Translations under genes and position numbers: made by a program
Part shown: positions 40,003 to 49,123 of the stretch, one piece after another
Layout of the letters: every line of letters begins with the position of its first letter
Numbering within the stretch: the first letter of the stretch is position 1
The notes under the pieces: model-generated
What the model was told of the DNA's origin: nothing
The model's input: the letters and a program-made list of their open reading frames with translations, nothing else
Databases searched by the model: none
Assembly: GCA_021847345.1 (NCBI GenBank)
Contig: JAJZTW010000012.1
Coordinates: forward strand, 1 to 64,000
DNA: 64,000 nucleotides
DNA from: Pseudomonadota bacterium
Lineage (GTDB): Bacteria; Pseudomonadota; Gammaproteobacteria; Burkholderiales; Burkholderiaceae_C
Direction of reading: 5' to 3'

Positions 40003-42063
40003 ATGCCCCTGCGACGCCTGAACCTGCACAGCCGCTCGGCGCCAACGCGCTACGCGACGGCGATGGCCATTTTCCTGGCCGCGCTCGCTCTGCGCCTCGC
40101 CGTTCTCCCCGTGGAGCAGCGCGCCGGATTCCTGACCTTCTACCCCGCCATGGCGCTGGTGTTCTACCTGTGTGGAACCGGACCGGGCCTCTGGGTGCTG
40201 TTGCTGAGCTCGCTCAGCGGCTTCTACATCTTCTATCCACCCTTCTGGTCCTGGCGTGTCACGCCCACATCCGCGCTGACCACGCTGGCCTTCGTGGTCT
40301 CGTCCCTGATCATCGCCCTGGTCATGCGAACCCTGCAAAGCGCCAACCGGCGGCTCGCGCGGGCCCTCGCCCAGGTCGAGTTGAGTGATGCACGGTGGAA
40401 GGCGATCGTCGAGGACCAGACGGACGTGATTGCGCGCTTCGATGCCCACGGCGCCTTGCTGTTCGCCAACGGCCGTTCCCAGCACATGTTCGGCGACGCG
40501 GCGCGAGGCGTCGAACGCGGCAACTGGAAAGACGCGGTGCACCCGGAGGATTTGCCGAGGGTGCTCGATCAGCTGGCGAAGCTGACCCCGCAGAACCCGC
40601 AGGTTCGCTTTGATTGTCGCGTGGTGGACATCGACGGCAAGGTGCACTGGCAGGACTTCGTCGACCACGCCTTCTACGATGCCTCGGGCCGGCTGCTCGA
40701 AATCCAGAGCATCGGCCGCGACGTGACCCACCGCAAGGCCCTCGAAGGGCAGTTGCGTGAAGCCGAGGTCGCGCTGCGCGACCTATATGAGAACGCCCCG
40801 GTCGGCTACTTCTCGCTGGATGAGAAGGGCCATTTCCTGCGCTTGAACAAGGCCGTCGAGGACATCCTGGCGTGCAAGGCGGCCGACATGCTGGGCAGCA
40901 AGGGCCCGCAGGATTTCGCCACGCCGGACAGCCGGACGGTGTTCGCCACCCGGCTGAGGCAGCTCATCGACGAGGATCTCTCCACTCCCTACGAGCTCGA
41001 TCTGCTCGGCACCAACGGCCTGCTGAGACACGTGCGCATCCACGCAAGCGCCGTGCGGGATGCACGAGGAAACTTCCTGTACACCCGCTCTGCGATGCTG
41101 GACCTCACCGAGCTGCTCACGGCAAAGCGCGCGCTGGAGCATGTCGTGCGCGAGCAGCACGCCATGCTGCACAACGACCTCGTGGGCATCATCAAGGTGC
41201 GCCGACGCGAAACCATCTGGACCAATCCCGCCTTCGATCGAATGTTCGGCTACGCCCCGGGAGAGCTGCTGGGCAAGTCCTCGCGCGTTCTCTACCCCGA
41301 CGGCGAGGCCTACCTTGCCCTGGGACGCGAGGCGTACCGCATCCTGCAAGGCCGCGGAACCTTTCGCACGCAGGCACGCATGCTCAGGAAGTCGGGCGAA
41401 GCGATCTGGGTCGACATCAGCGGATCCCTGCTTTCCGAGACGCAGCAAGAGTCCCTGTGGATGATGCTCGATATCTCGGCGCTCAAGGCCCACGAGCGAC
41501 ACATCGAGGACATCGCCTTCCACGACTCGCTCACCGGACTCGCCAATCGTGTGCTGTTGCTGCAATTGCTGGAGCGGGAACTGGCGACCCGCCGACGCCT
41601 GGACAACGAACTGGCCGTGTGCTTCGTCGACCTCGACGGCTTCAAGCCCGTCAACGACCTTCATGGCCATGATGCCGGCGACGAACTCCTGCGAGCGACC
41701 GGCGAGCGTCTGCAGGAGAGCGTGCGCGGGCATGACATCGTCGCACGCCTGGGTGGCGATGAGTTCGTGGTCGTGCTGACCCACCTCTCGGACTCCGTCG
41801 TGGTGCGCGATACGCTGCATCGCCTGCTGGACCGCCTGTGCGCTCCGGTCGCGCTGCAGAACGGGGCTCTGGTGCGCGTTTCCGCCAGCCTGGGCGTCGC
41901 GATCTGCCCCGGAGACGGCGACAGCGCGCAAGTGCTGCTGCGGCGCGCGGATGAGGCCATGTACCACGCCAAGCGGGCCGGACGAAACCAGATACGGTTC
42001 TTCAACACCATTCCGGAGGTGGACGGTCTCCCCCGGGCTGCCCCCTCAGGCGACCCTGCCTGA
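40003..42063 (+). CDS. Membrane diguanylate cyclase: DUF4118 - PAS repeats - GGDEF, 686 aa
   Basis: Makes cyclic di-GMP. An N-terminal membrane block of the DUF4118 type (FYPAMALVFYLCGTGPGLW, GFYIFYPP) spans roughly residues 15-110. Three PAS-like domains follow (VEDQTDVIARFDAHG; LYENAPVGYFSLDEKGHF; IKVRRRETIWTNPAFDRMFG), each with PAC-type ends such as IGRDVTHRKALEGQL. The GGDEF domain has DSLTGLANR, FVDLDGFKPVNDLHGHDAGD and RLGGDEFVVV, with an RGHD inhibitory site five residues before GGDEF, so the enzyme should be active and product-inhibited. No EAL domain. The start at 40003 leaves out a long unconserved lead. Confidence 0.9.
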   Translation: MPLRRLNLHSRSAPTRYATAMAIFLAALALRLAVLPVEQRAGFLTFYPAMALVFYLCGTGPGLWVLLLSSLSGFYIFYPPFWSWRVTPTSALTTLAFVVSSLIIALVMRTLQSANRRLARALAQVELSDARWKAIVEDQTDVIARFDAHGALLFANGRSQHMFGDAARGVERGNWKDAVHPEDLPRVLDQLAKLTPQNPQVRFDCRVVDIDGKVHWQDFVDHAFYDASGRLLEIQSIGRDVTHRKALEGQLREAEVALRDLYENAPVGYFSLDEKGHFLRLNKAVEDILACKAADMLGSKGPQDFATPDSRTVFATRLRQLIDEDLSTPYELDLLGTNGLLRHVRIHASAVRDARGNFLYTRSAMLDLTELLTAKRALEHVVREQHAMLHNDLVGIIKVRRRETIWTNPAFDRMFGYAPGELLGKSSRVLYPDGEAYLALGREAYRILQGRGTFRTQARMLRKSGEAIWVDISGSLLSETQQESLWMMLDISALKAHERHIEDIAFHDSLTGLANRVLLLQLLERELATRRRLDNELAVCFVDLDGFKPVNDLHGHDAGDELLRATGERLQESVRGHDIVARLGGDEFVVVLTHLSDSVVVRDTLHRLLDRLCAPVALQNGALVRVSASLGVAICPGDGDSAQVLLRRADEAMYHAKRAGRNQIRFFNTIPEVDGLPRAAPSGDPA

Positions 42064-42116
42064 GCCCATGTTGCCGGGTCGATCCGACCTGCCGCGAAAC
42101 CCTTCGACAGCGCCGT

Positions 42117-42911
42117 TCATCTCCCCGCGCCGGCGACACGAGTCGCGCGCAGATGCGGGGCGAGCAGCGACAGGTTGGTACCCAGCTTGAGCTGGTCGTA
42201 CAACATCGCGGTCACGATGTCTCGCTGCAACGGGTCCTGGATCCGCGACGAGATGCGCTCCAGCCCGGAGTCGATCTCGAACTGCCTGGCGCTGGTGACG
42301 ACCCGCCACTCCAGCAGGGTCTTGTGCCCGGCGGCATCGACCTCGACGCGGTAGGCGACGCCGGGGTGCAGCAGATCGCGACCGAGCCGAACCGCCTTGC
42401 CTGCCGACGAGCTCAGCACGGTCGGCTTCCCGCCCCCCGCGGCAAGCGGCTCGACCCGAACGCTGGCGTCCTTCGTCGCGGTTCCAGGCACCGCCAGTCC
42501 ATCCCGCGGAACGTACACGGGGACCGGATGCGGCGTGCCCATGCCCCTCATGTACGCGGGCTTCTGGTCCGCGCGGGTCGACGTCAGTTCCGACCAGGCC
42601 ACCCGCACCGAGCGCTCCTCGCTGCCCGGCCGCGGCACCTGCGCAACGCCGGAAGCGGTGATCGGGAGCAGCTTCGGCTTGCCCTGCGTGTCGACCCAGC
42701 TGGCCAGTGCATGCCCCGAGACCAGCCGCAGCTTCGCGCAATCGGCTGTCTCGAACACCGGCGAGCGCACCCCCTCGACCGAGGTCACCTTGGCCGAGGC
42801 ATCACCCAGCACCATGCAGGGGGTCGCGGCGTGCGCCGGCACGGCAAACGCCGACAGGCAGGTGAGCAATCCCGCCAGGCCGCCGAAGGCGGCTGAGAAC
42901 CTGATGGCCAT
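42117..42911 (-). CDS. Exported protein of unknown function in the secretion/caspase operon, 264 aa
   Basis: Signal peptide MAIRFSAAFGGLAGLLTCLS cleaved at AHA. The mature protein contains a domain with VRVAWSELTSTRA, a proposed sheet region GKAVRLGRDLLHPGVAYRVEV, and a helical end with DIVTAMLYDQLKLGTNLSLL. The last part faintly recalls DUF928 proteins that accompany FHA-type exoproteins in cyanobacteria; I hold that loosely. GGAGGGAAG lies upstream of ATG 42911. It begins 22 bases after the CHASE2 gene stop and is the last gene of the unit. Confidence 0.7.
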   Translation of the reverse strand: MAIRFSAAFGGLAGLLTCLSAFAVPAHAATPCMVLGDASAKVTSVEGVRSPVFETADCAKLRLVSGHALASWVDTQGKPKLLPITASGVAQVPRPGSEERSVRVAWSELTSTRADQKPAYMRGMGTPHPVPVYVPRDGLAVPGTATKDASVRVEPLAAGGGKPTVLSSSAGKAVRLGRDLLHPGVAYRVEVDAAGHKTLLEWRVVTSARQFEIDSGLERISSRIQDPLQRDIVTAMLYDQLKLGTNLSLLAPHLRATRVAGAGR

Positions 42912-42933
42912 GAGTCTTCCCTCCACGAAACGA

Positions 42934-44382
42934 TCAATGCAAGGCCGAGGAAAACGCCAGCAGCGGAAGCCCGGTCTGGATCAGCAGACTCGACACCGCC
43001 GCCAGCAGTTCGAACACCGCGCGCGGAGCACTCAGCTCACCGTCGACCGGAGTTCCGCGCGAATGGTTGCGCAGCAGGTGCAGCGCATGCCGGGCGGCCT
43101 TCCAGTCGCCCTGGATGGGCGCCACCACCACCTGGCGCCACGCCGCGCCCACGCTGTCGTAGCGCACCATCTTGTTCAGTCCCCAATTCCAGACGAAGAC
43201 CAGGTGGACGATGGCGCCGCCGCCCAGCACCGCCGACGGAATCCAGTACCCCGTGTGCACGCGCAGCTCCGCACTCGCGTCCGAGGCCAGCAGCACCGAG
43301 GCGACCACCACCGCGACCAGCACCAGGGGCCAGATTCGCTGCACGATGAAACGGTGGCCCGCGTACATCAGGCTCCACGACAGCAGCGAACGCTCGACGG
43401 CCATGTAGAGCAAGCCGATCACCACGTCGACGCAGGCCAGGAACAGCCATGTGACCAGGATCTGCAGACCCAGCGGCGCCATGCGCTCGCCCTGCACGTG
43501 CCCGGCGATCGCCGCGGCGTGCAGCTGCGCGCCGTAACGTCGACCCAGCGGCGTGCTCTGCAGGTCGCTCTTTCCCCAGCTGCCGCCCAGCACGACCCAG
43601 CGCGGAGAAGTCGCCAGCAGCAGGTCCCGCAACTGGCCCAGGTCCCCGCCGAAAGGCAGCACCAGACCGTCGCGCAGGTACTGAGGCGCCATCGGCGCGC
43701 TGACGCGGCGCAGCGCGCCAGGCCCCGTGCGCCCGGGCACGAGGGTGCTGGCGAGGTTGTCGCAATGCAGAGCGGGGTCGATCGCCGCCTGGCTCAGCGA
43801 TCCCCGGAACTGGAAGGCCGTCGACGCGTACCCGAAGTCGTAGGGAATGTAGGGCCAGCCCATGCGCACCCCGGCCCGGCACAAGGCCTGACGCCAGTAG
43901 GCGCGACCTGGAGACTTGGGCATCGCCGTCAACTCGGGAGCCGCCACCACCCAGCGTGCGCGGTGCCTGCCCAGGAAGTCCAGCAAGGCGTGCTGCGCGT
44001 GCCCGGGCAGCGGAGCCAGGTCCAGGTCCACCACGATGGCGCGAGCCCTGGGCGTGGCCGCGTCGATGGTCTGCATCAGCTTGAGCAGGCGCTGGCGATC
44101 CAGCGGAGAGCGCTCTCCGAAATAGTCCCGATACCCACGGTCGTCGATCAGCACCGTGGCGACCGAGGGCGGCGAGCCGCCGGCCAGGCTCAGATGGCTG
44201 GCCTGCACGAAATCGTGCGCCGCGAAGCTGCTGAGCAGGTATTTCCAGGCACCGGTGGACGTCAGGACCACCGCCGCTCCGCCGATGAACAGCGAGCCCC
44301 GCAGGGTGCGAATCAGCGCCTCGTAGAGGAATTGCCCCCCCAGTCGGTGGAGCAACGCAGCCACCCGCCGCTGCAGGCTCAC
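42934..44382 (-). CDS. CHASE2-domain membrane protein without output domain, 482 aa
   Basis: An N-terminal membrane helix (GSLFIGGAAVVLTSTGAW, about residues 28-45) is followed by a periplasmic CHASE2 sensor (VATVLIDDRGYRDYFGE ... ARAIVVDLDLAP) to about residue 310, then membrane segments (ILVTWLFLACVDVVIGLLYM; WPLVLVAVVVASVLLA; AVLGGGAIVHLVFVW) and a last hydrophobic stretch. No kinase, cyclase or phosphatase domain follows, unlike most CHASE2 receptors. GTG at 44382 overlaps the stop of the exoprotein gene (GTGA), so its translation depends on that of the caspase protein, implying stoichiometric or functional coupling. Confidence 0.82.
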   Translation of the reverse strand: MSLQRRVAALLHRLGGQFLYEALIRTLRGSLFIGGAAVVLTSTGAWKYLLSSFAAHDFVQASHLSLAGGSPPSVATVLIDDRGYRDYFGERSPLDRQRLLKLMQTIDAATPRARAIVVDLDLAPLPGHAQHALLDFLGRHRARWVVAAPELTAMPKSPGRAYWRQALCRAGVRMGWPYIPYDFGYASTAFQFRGSLSQAAIDPALHCDNLASTLVPGRTGPGALRRVSAPMAPQYLRDGLVLPFGGDLGQLRDLLLATSPRWVVLGGSWGKSDLQSTPLGRRYGAQLHAAAIAGHVQGERMAPLGLQILVTWLFLACVDVVIGLLYMAVERSLLSWSLMYAGHRFIVQRIWPLVLVAVVVASVLLASDASAELRVHTGYWIPSAVLGGGAIVHLVFVWNWGLNKMVRYDSVGAAWRQVVVAPIQGDWKAARHALHLLRNHSRGTPVDGELSAPRAVFELLAAVSSLLIQTGLPLLAFSSALH

Positions 44383-47300
44383 CGCGCGGCTTCCTGGAAA
44401 CTGCCGCGCTCGAACACATAGTCGGCCCCGGGCTGGTGTCCCGCGCTCAGCACCGCGCCGTAGCGCGGCGACTGCGGCAGCACGCTCTCGACGCCGACGC
44501 GCACCTGGCGGAACACCCCGTCGCCGTTGCGCCAACCGCGAATCGTGCGCAGGCTTCGCATCAGGTCGGACGCGAACACCGAATGCCCGTCGGCCCCGGT
44601 GTCGGCCACCGGCTCGTCACCGCCCGAGGACATCACCGTCACCGCGCGCCGGCGCAGCAGGGTGGCGATCGGGGGCACCTTGCGCAGGTCCACCACCTGG
44701 CGGTTCTGCACGAACTGGCCCGAGTAGCAGCTGTCCGAGATCACCGCGATCTGCCGGCTGCGCGCACGCTGCAGCAGGCGATCGATGTCCACGTTGGACA
44801 CCCAGCCCCGCGGATCGTCCGGATCGGCGTCACTGGGAATCCAGTACCCCTGCCCCGTGCTGTCGACCGTGTCGCCGTGCCCGGCGTAATAGATCAGGAT
44901 GCTGTCGTTCGGGCCGGCGTGCGCGATCAGGGTGTTCAGCGCACCGATCAGCTGGCGCTTGCCCGGGTTGCGCAGCAGCTCCACGCGGTAGCCCATCTCC
45001 CGCTGCAGCAGCCGCCTGATCGAGTCGGCGTCGGGCACGGTGCCGATCAGCCGCGGAATTCGAGGATCGGTGTAGTCGTCAAGACCGACCACGACCGCCC
45101 GAGCCACCCTCGGCCGATCGTCCACCGACGGATGCTTCGGCGGAACGTACAGGCAGGCTCCGCTCGCCGGGTCCTGGCCAGGCGCGCAATCGGGGACATT
45201 GGCGATGCTCGGGTCCGCCGCCAGTTGCCCGTTGGCGCGCGCGAACAGCTGGCGCATGTAGGCATTGCGCGCGTCGAGCACATTGCCGATTTCCCCGCGC
45301 TCCATGTCCTGCAGAGGAAGCACGCGGAAATACAGATGCGACAGGTCCGAGTCCAGGTACAGATACGGCGGTACGCTCAGCCCGCGCAGGGCCGCCGCAA
45401 GCGCGCCGCCACCAGGTGCAACTCCTTGTACGGACGGCCCGGCGGTGGGCACGAAATTGACAATCGACGAAGAGACACCGGACGGCCCGGGCTGCCCGTT
45501 CGCCGACGTCCTTGCGCCACCGGTGGTGGCTATCGCAACCTGTCCCCCCGACGCGGTTGACTGGCTCGGAGAGGTGCTAGAGGGCCCGATCTGGGCGAAG
45601 CTCAAGGCCGATTGCAGCGCGCCGAACGCTGATGCTGGAGCGCCTGACGGCGCCGGCACGATGGCCGCAGTGGGCCGGGCCGATGGGGTTGCCGGAGGCG
45701 GGGCGACCACAGGGGGCGGCGGCGGCGGCGGAGGAGGAGGAGGAGGAGGAGGAGGAGGCGGTGGCGCCGCCACAACCCCCGCCGAGCGCAGGCTGATCGA
45801 CGTCGGTGTTGCGCTGTTGCTGAGCTGCCAGTCGTTCGTGGGAGTGTTGAAGACGGTGTTCGCGAAACCTCCGCTCAAAGAGCCGAAATCGAGGTAGTTG
45901 AACAGGTCGCCAGCAGTCGGGACAAATCCCGACACCTGGCTCACCGAGAGCGTCCCGCCGAGATTCACCGGTCCCGACACGGCGAGCGTGCTGTAGCCAA
46001 TCCCCGGCGTGACGCCTCCGAGATTGACCTGGATGGTTCCGGTCGAACCTTCGTTCAAACCTCCCAGAATGCTCAAGGTGCCGGCACTGCCGTTCGACGC
46101 GCCGGCGATGATGGTTCCCTGGTTGGTCAGCACACCCTGGCTGCTGCCGGCCGCGACCGTGAGATCAAGCGTTCCCGTTCCCCGGATCACGCCGCCGGCA
46201 GGATTGGTGAAACTCCCCAAGGTTTGCACGGAGGCCCCGGAGTCCACCTCGAGGCGACCCTGGTTGAGCAGACGGCTGCCCTGGATCTGCAGCAGCCCCG
46301 TGCCCGTCGCCTCGATCGTGCCCTGGTTGAGCACGCTCGTCGTGCTCGAGCCCAGGATGCCCGGGACGCCGCCGATCGCGCTGTTGGCATCGACGGTCAC
46401 CCCCGGCCCGATGCTCAGCGTCGTCCCGGACTGCGTGGCCGTCACCGTGTCGCTGTTGCCGCCCCCGAGGCTCACTACCCCCGAGCCCAGCAGTGCCGGC
46501 GACGCCCCGCTGAAGTACAGCCCTGAGCCAAGAGAGCCCGACACAGCTACCGTGACACCCGCGTTCATCGTCAGCGTGTCCGGAATCGTCACCGAAGTGC
46601 CGAAGCCGACGATCTCCAGGTTCGCCCCCAGCGTCACCCCTGAAAGAATGTTGCTGGTACCCCGAATGTTGGACGTACCCCCTGTGCTCAGCACCTTGCC
46701 CGTCGTGCTGCTGATCGTGCCCCCCTGGATAATGCCCCCGCGCAGCAGCAGGCCGCCCATCGCGTCGATGTTGTAGCTCTGCCCGACGTTGTTCCACGTC
46801 CCGTCCAGCACAAACACCCCCGAGCCGCTGCCGCTCGCCCCCGCCAGGCTCGTCGTGCTGAACGTACCCCCCAGCCCCACCGTCCCGCCGCTCTGCGCCA
46901 GCAACTGCCCGCTGCTCGACCAGGTCCCCGCCAAAAGCACCTGGGCACTCGGGCCCACCGCCTGGATCGTCCCCTGGTTGCTCCAGTTGTTGTCCAGAAT
47001 CTCCAGCAGCCCCGTCCCCGTCGCCTCGATCGTGCCCTGGTTGAGCAAGCTCGTCGTGCTCGAGCCCAGGTTGCTAGGTTGGCTGTTCACGCCATCCACC
47101 GTCATCCCCGGCCCGATACGCAGCGTCGCCCCGGACCGCGTGGCCGTCACCGTGTCGGGGTTCGACGACTGCAACAAGCTGCCTATGCTCACCACTCCCG
47201 AGCCCAGCAGCGCTGGCGTCGCCCCGCTGAAGTCCAGCGCTGCGTTGTACCCCGACACCGCCACCGTGCTGCCTGCGTTCACCGTCAGCGTGTCCGGAAC

Positions 47301-49109
47301 CACCACCGTGCTGCCAACCCCGCTAGTGCCAAACCCGCCAATCTCCAGGTTCGCCCCCACCGTCACGCCCGACAGCGTGCTGCTCGTGCTCGGCGCCGTG
47401 CTCAGCACCTTGCCCGTCGTACTGCTGATGGTCATGTCCTGCAGTGAACCACCACTCAGCGTGGCGTTCGCGCCCAATTCCAGCACGCCACCATTCAAAG
47501 CAATGCTGCCCGTGCCCGGGATGGAAATCGTGCCGCTACCGCCCTCCTCGTTCGCATTCAAATCCAGATTCAATGGCCCCGAGGCAATGCCACTGACGCC
47601 ACTGCTTGCGGAGCTGATCGCGCTGTCGATGTTGATGTTGTTCCACGCATTCAGCGTGAGGGTCGCGCCCGACGCCGGCGTGGACACGCTGATGGGGCTC
47701 GACACCGTGATGTTGCCGGCGTCCGTTCCCGGGCTGGCTCCTCCGGTCGAAATCGTCACGTTCGTGCCCGCGTTCAACGCCGACTCGATGACACTCGGAT
47801 CGATGGTCGCGGGGTCGGCCGTGCCGGTGTAGCTCGGGCCGCTCCCCACGTTGCTCGCCGCGCCGCTGCCGGACACGATGTTCACGTCGTAGGGGTCGAT
47901 CAGCCACCCGCCGGCGATGCCGTTCGGGGCCGACGCGTCGGGCACGGCTTGCAGATCCAGCGCACCGCTGGACGAGGTTTCGATCAAGCCACCGTTTCCG
48001 GACACCTCGCCACCGCGCGCGCTCAACGCGCCGAGTACCGTGGTCGAGTCGGTCGCACGCAGCGCGATGTGGCCGCCGTTGCCGACCGCGGCGGCGTCGG
48101 CCCGCAGGCTGCCCGAGCTGCTCACGTCGATGGATGCCGCACCCACCGTGACGCTGCCACCGTTGCCGCTGCCGGCCGCGCTGACATCGACGCTCCCCCC
48201 CAGGTTCACCGCACCCTGGCTGCTGGCGATGTCCACCGAGCCGCCCTGCGCCTGGGTCAGGCTGCCGGTGGCCAGACGGGTGTCACCCGCCGATCTCAGC
48301 ACGACATGCCCGGCCGCGTCCTGGCTGGTGCCGGTGGCGACCACGCTGCCCTGCTGGTTCACCACCGCGCCGTAGATGTCCACGTCCCCGGCGGCCACCG
48401 AGCCTTCCTGGCTGGCCAGCCCGGCCAGCGACGGCACCTGGAAGCTCATGAACGGGGTGTTGCTGTCGGCCAGTTGCACCTGGCTGGCTGCGAGCAGCGA
48501 CGCGCGCCCCCCGGGCACCTCGATGCTTCCGCCGTTGGTCACGCTGGAGCCGACCAGCAGCACCTGTCCACCATAAGGCGTACGAATGCTGCCCTCGTTG
48601 ACCACCGCCGCGGATCCGGCGGGAGCCGAGGCGAGCAGGCCACCTCCCGCCAGAAAGGCCCGATTGTCGATATCCAGCGTCGAGGCCACCAGGCCCGCGA
48701 CGTCCACGCGCGCCCCAGCACCGAACAGCACCCCATTCGGATTGATCAGCCACACCTGCCCGTTGCTGCGAAGCTCGCCCAGGATGTTCGACGGGTCCTG
48801 CCCGACCACCCGGTTGAGCACCGCGCTGCTCGCCCCCGGCTGCTGGAACACCACCTGGTTGCCTGCGCCGATGGAAAAGCTGTTCCAGTTCAGGATGGTG
48901 CGCTGCCCGGTCCGCACTTCGAGCGTGCTGCCCGACTGCGAGGCCACCGCCTGCCCGGCCACCACCTGCATGCCCGTGGGCAGCGCCGCTGCGCCTGCCG
49001 AGGCCTGCGCCATGACCGACAGCGCCGCTGCCACGCTCCAGGCCAGGGGCTGCAGTCGCGGGCAAGACTTGCGGGCCGGGCCGCCACCGTGCTGAGAAGC
49101 GTTGCGCAT
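44379..49109 (-). CDS. Two-partner-secretion exoprotein (FHA type) with C-terminal caspase-like peptidase, 1576 aa
   Basis: Signal peptide to about residue 40. TPS secretion domain with ILNWNSFSIGAGNQVVF, a VLNRVVG segment and WLINPNGVLFG (NPNG at 123-126). A long Ser/Gly/Thr-rich beta-helix passenger follows, containing two copies of a 143-146-residue block (about 561-703 and 798-943). An 18-residue poly-Pro run near 1113-1131 separates it from the C-terminus. From about 1330 lies a peptidase C14 (caspase/metacaspase) domain: RAVVVGLDDYTDPRIPRL, IYYAGHGD (His1411), ISDSCYSGQF (Cys1461), both catalytic residues intact. GAGG is nine bases before ATG 49109; the ATG at 49115 is a close alternative. 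Should be exported by the upstream TpsB. Confidence 0.88.
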   Translation of the reverse strand: MRNASQHGGGPARKSCPRLQPLAWSVAAALSVMAQASAGAAALPTGMQVVAGQAVASQSGSTLEVRTGQRTILNWNSFSIGAGNQVVFQQPGASSAVLNRVVGQDPSNILGELRSNGQVWLINPNGVLFGAGARVDVAGLVASTLDIDNRAFLAGGGLLASAPAGSAAVVNEGSIRTPYGGQVLLVGSSVTNGGSIEVPGGRASLLAASQVQLADSNTPFMSFQVPSLAGLASQEGSVAAGDVDIYGAVVNQQGSVVATGTSQDAAGHVVLRSAGDTRLATGSLTQAQGGSVDIASSQGAVNLGGSVDVSAAGSGNGGSVTVGAASIDVSSSGSLRADAAAVGNGGHIALRATDSTTVLGALSARGGEVSGNGGLIETSSSGALDLQAVPDASAPNGIAGGWLIDPYDVNIVSGSGAASNVGSGPSYTGTADPATIDPSVIESALNAGTNVTISTGGASPGTDAGNITVSSPISVSTPASGATLTLNAWNNINIDSAISSASSGVSGIASGPLNLDLNANEEGGSGTISIPGTGSIALNGGVLELGANATLSGGSLQDMTISSTTGKVLSTAPSTSSTLSGVTVGANLEIGGFGTSGVGSTVVVPDTLTVNAGSTVAVSGYNAALDFSGATPALLGSGVVSIGSLLQSSNPDTVTATRSGATLRIGPGMTVDGVNSQPSNLGSSTTSLLNQGTIEATGTGLLEILDNNWSNQGTIQAVGPSAQVLLAGTWSSSGQLLAQSGGTVGLGGTFSTTSLAGASGSGSGVFVLDGTWNNVGQSYNIDAMGGLLLRGGIIQGGTISSTTGKVLSTGGTSNIRGTSNILSGVTLGANLEIVGFGTSVTIPDTLTMNAGVTVAVSGSLGSGLYFSGASPALLGSGVVSLGGGNSDTVTATQSGTTLSIGPGVTVDANSAIGGVPGILGSSTTSVLNQGTIEATGTGLLQIQGSRLLNQGRLEVDSGASVQTLGSFTNPAGGVIRGTGTLDLTVAAGSSQGVLTNQGTIIAGASNGSAGTLSILGGLNEGSTGTIQVNLGGVTPGIGYSTLAVSGPVNLGGTLSVSQVSGFVPTAGDLFNYLDFGSLSGGFANTVFNTPTNDWQLSNSATPTSISLRSAGVVAAPPPPPPPPPPPPPPPPPPVVAPPPATPSARPTAAIVPAPSGAPASAFGALQSALSFAQIGPSSTSPSQSTASGGQVAIATTGGARTSANGQPGPSGVSSSIVNFVPTAGPSVQGVAPGGGALAAALRGLSVPPYLYLDSDLSHLYFRVLPLQDMERGEIGNVLDARNAYMRQLFARANGQLAADPSIANVPDCAPGQDPASGACLYVPPKHPSVDDRPRVARAVVVGLDDYTDPRIPRLIGTVPDADSIRRLLQREMGYRVELLRNPGKRQLIGALNTLIAHAGPNDSILIYYAGHGDTVDSTGQGYWIPSDADPDDPRGWVSNVDIDRLLQRARSRQIAVISDSCYSGQFVQNRQVVDLRKVPPIATLLRRRAVTVMSSGGDEPVADTGADGHSVFASDLMRSLRTIRGWRNGDGVFRQVRVGVESVLPQSPRYGAVLSAGHQPGADYVFERGSFQEAAR
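45731..45759. repeat. AGG/CCT trinucleotide microsatellite encoding poly-Pro
   Basis: Nine uninterrupted GAG-phase triplets (GGAGGAGGA...) read as CCT proline codons on the minus strand, flanked by GGC/GCC Pro codons. Slippage would change the length of the linker before the caspase domain without altering frame. Confidence 0.85.
46281..46717. repeat. Internal repeat copy 2 in the exoprotein passenger
   Basis: About 437 bp encoding ISSTTGKVLST ... LLNQGTIEATGTGLLQI, closely similar in DNA and protein to 46999-47429 about 712 bp away, for example the shared stretch encoding SSTTSVLNQGTIEATGTGLL. A segmental duplication within the beta-helix. Confidence 0.8.
46999..47429. repeat. Internal repeat copy 1 in the exoprotein passenger
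   Basis: About 431 bp encoding ISSTTGKVLST ... LLNQGTIEATGTGLLEI. See the paired copy at 46281-46717. The unit between copies (NNWSNQGTIQAVGPSAQVLL ...) is not duplicated. Confidence 0.8.
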
Positions 49110-49123
49110 ACCCATCGTCCTCG

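Noticed and set aside
45660-45780. Possible G-quadruplex or regulatory GGC/GGA tract
   Set aside because: Explained by proline codons of the linker in the exoprotein; no separate evidence of regulation.
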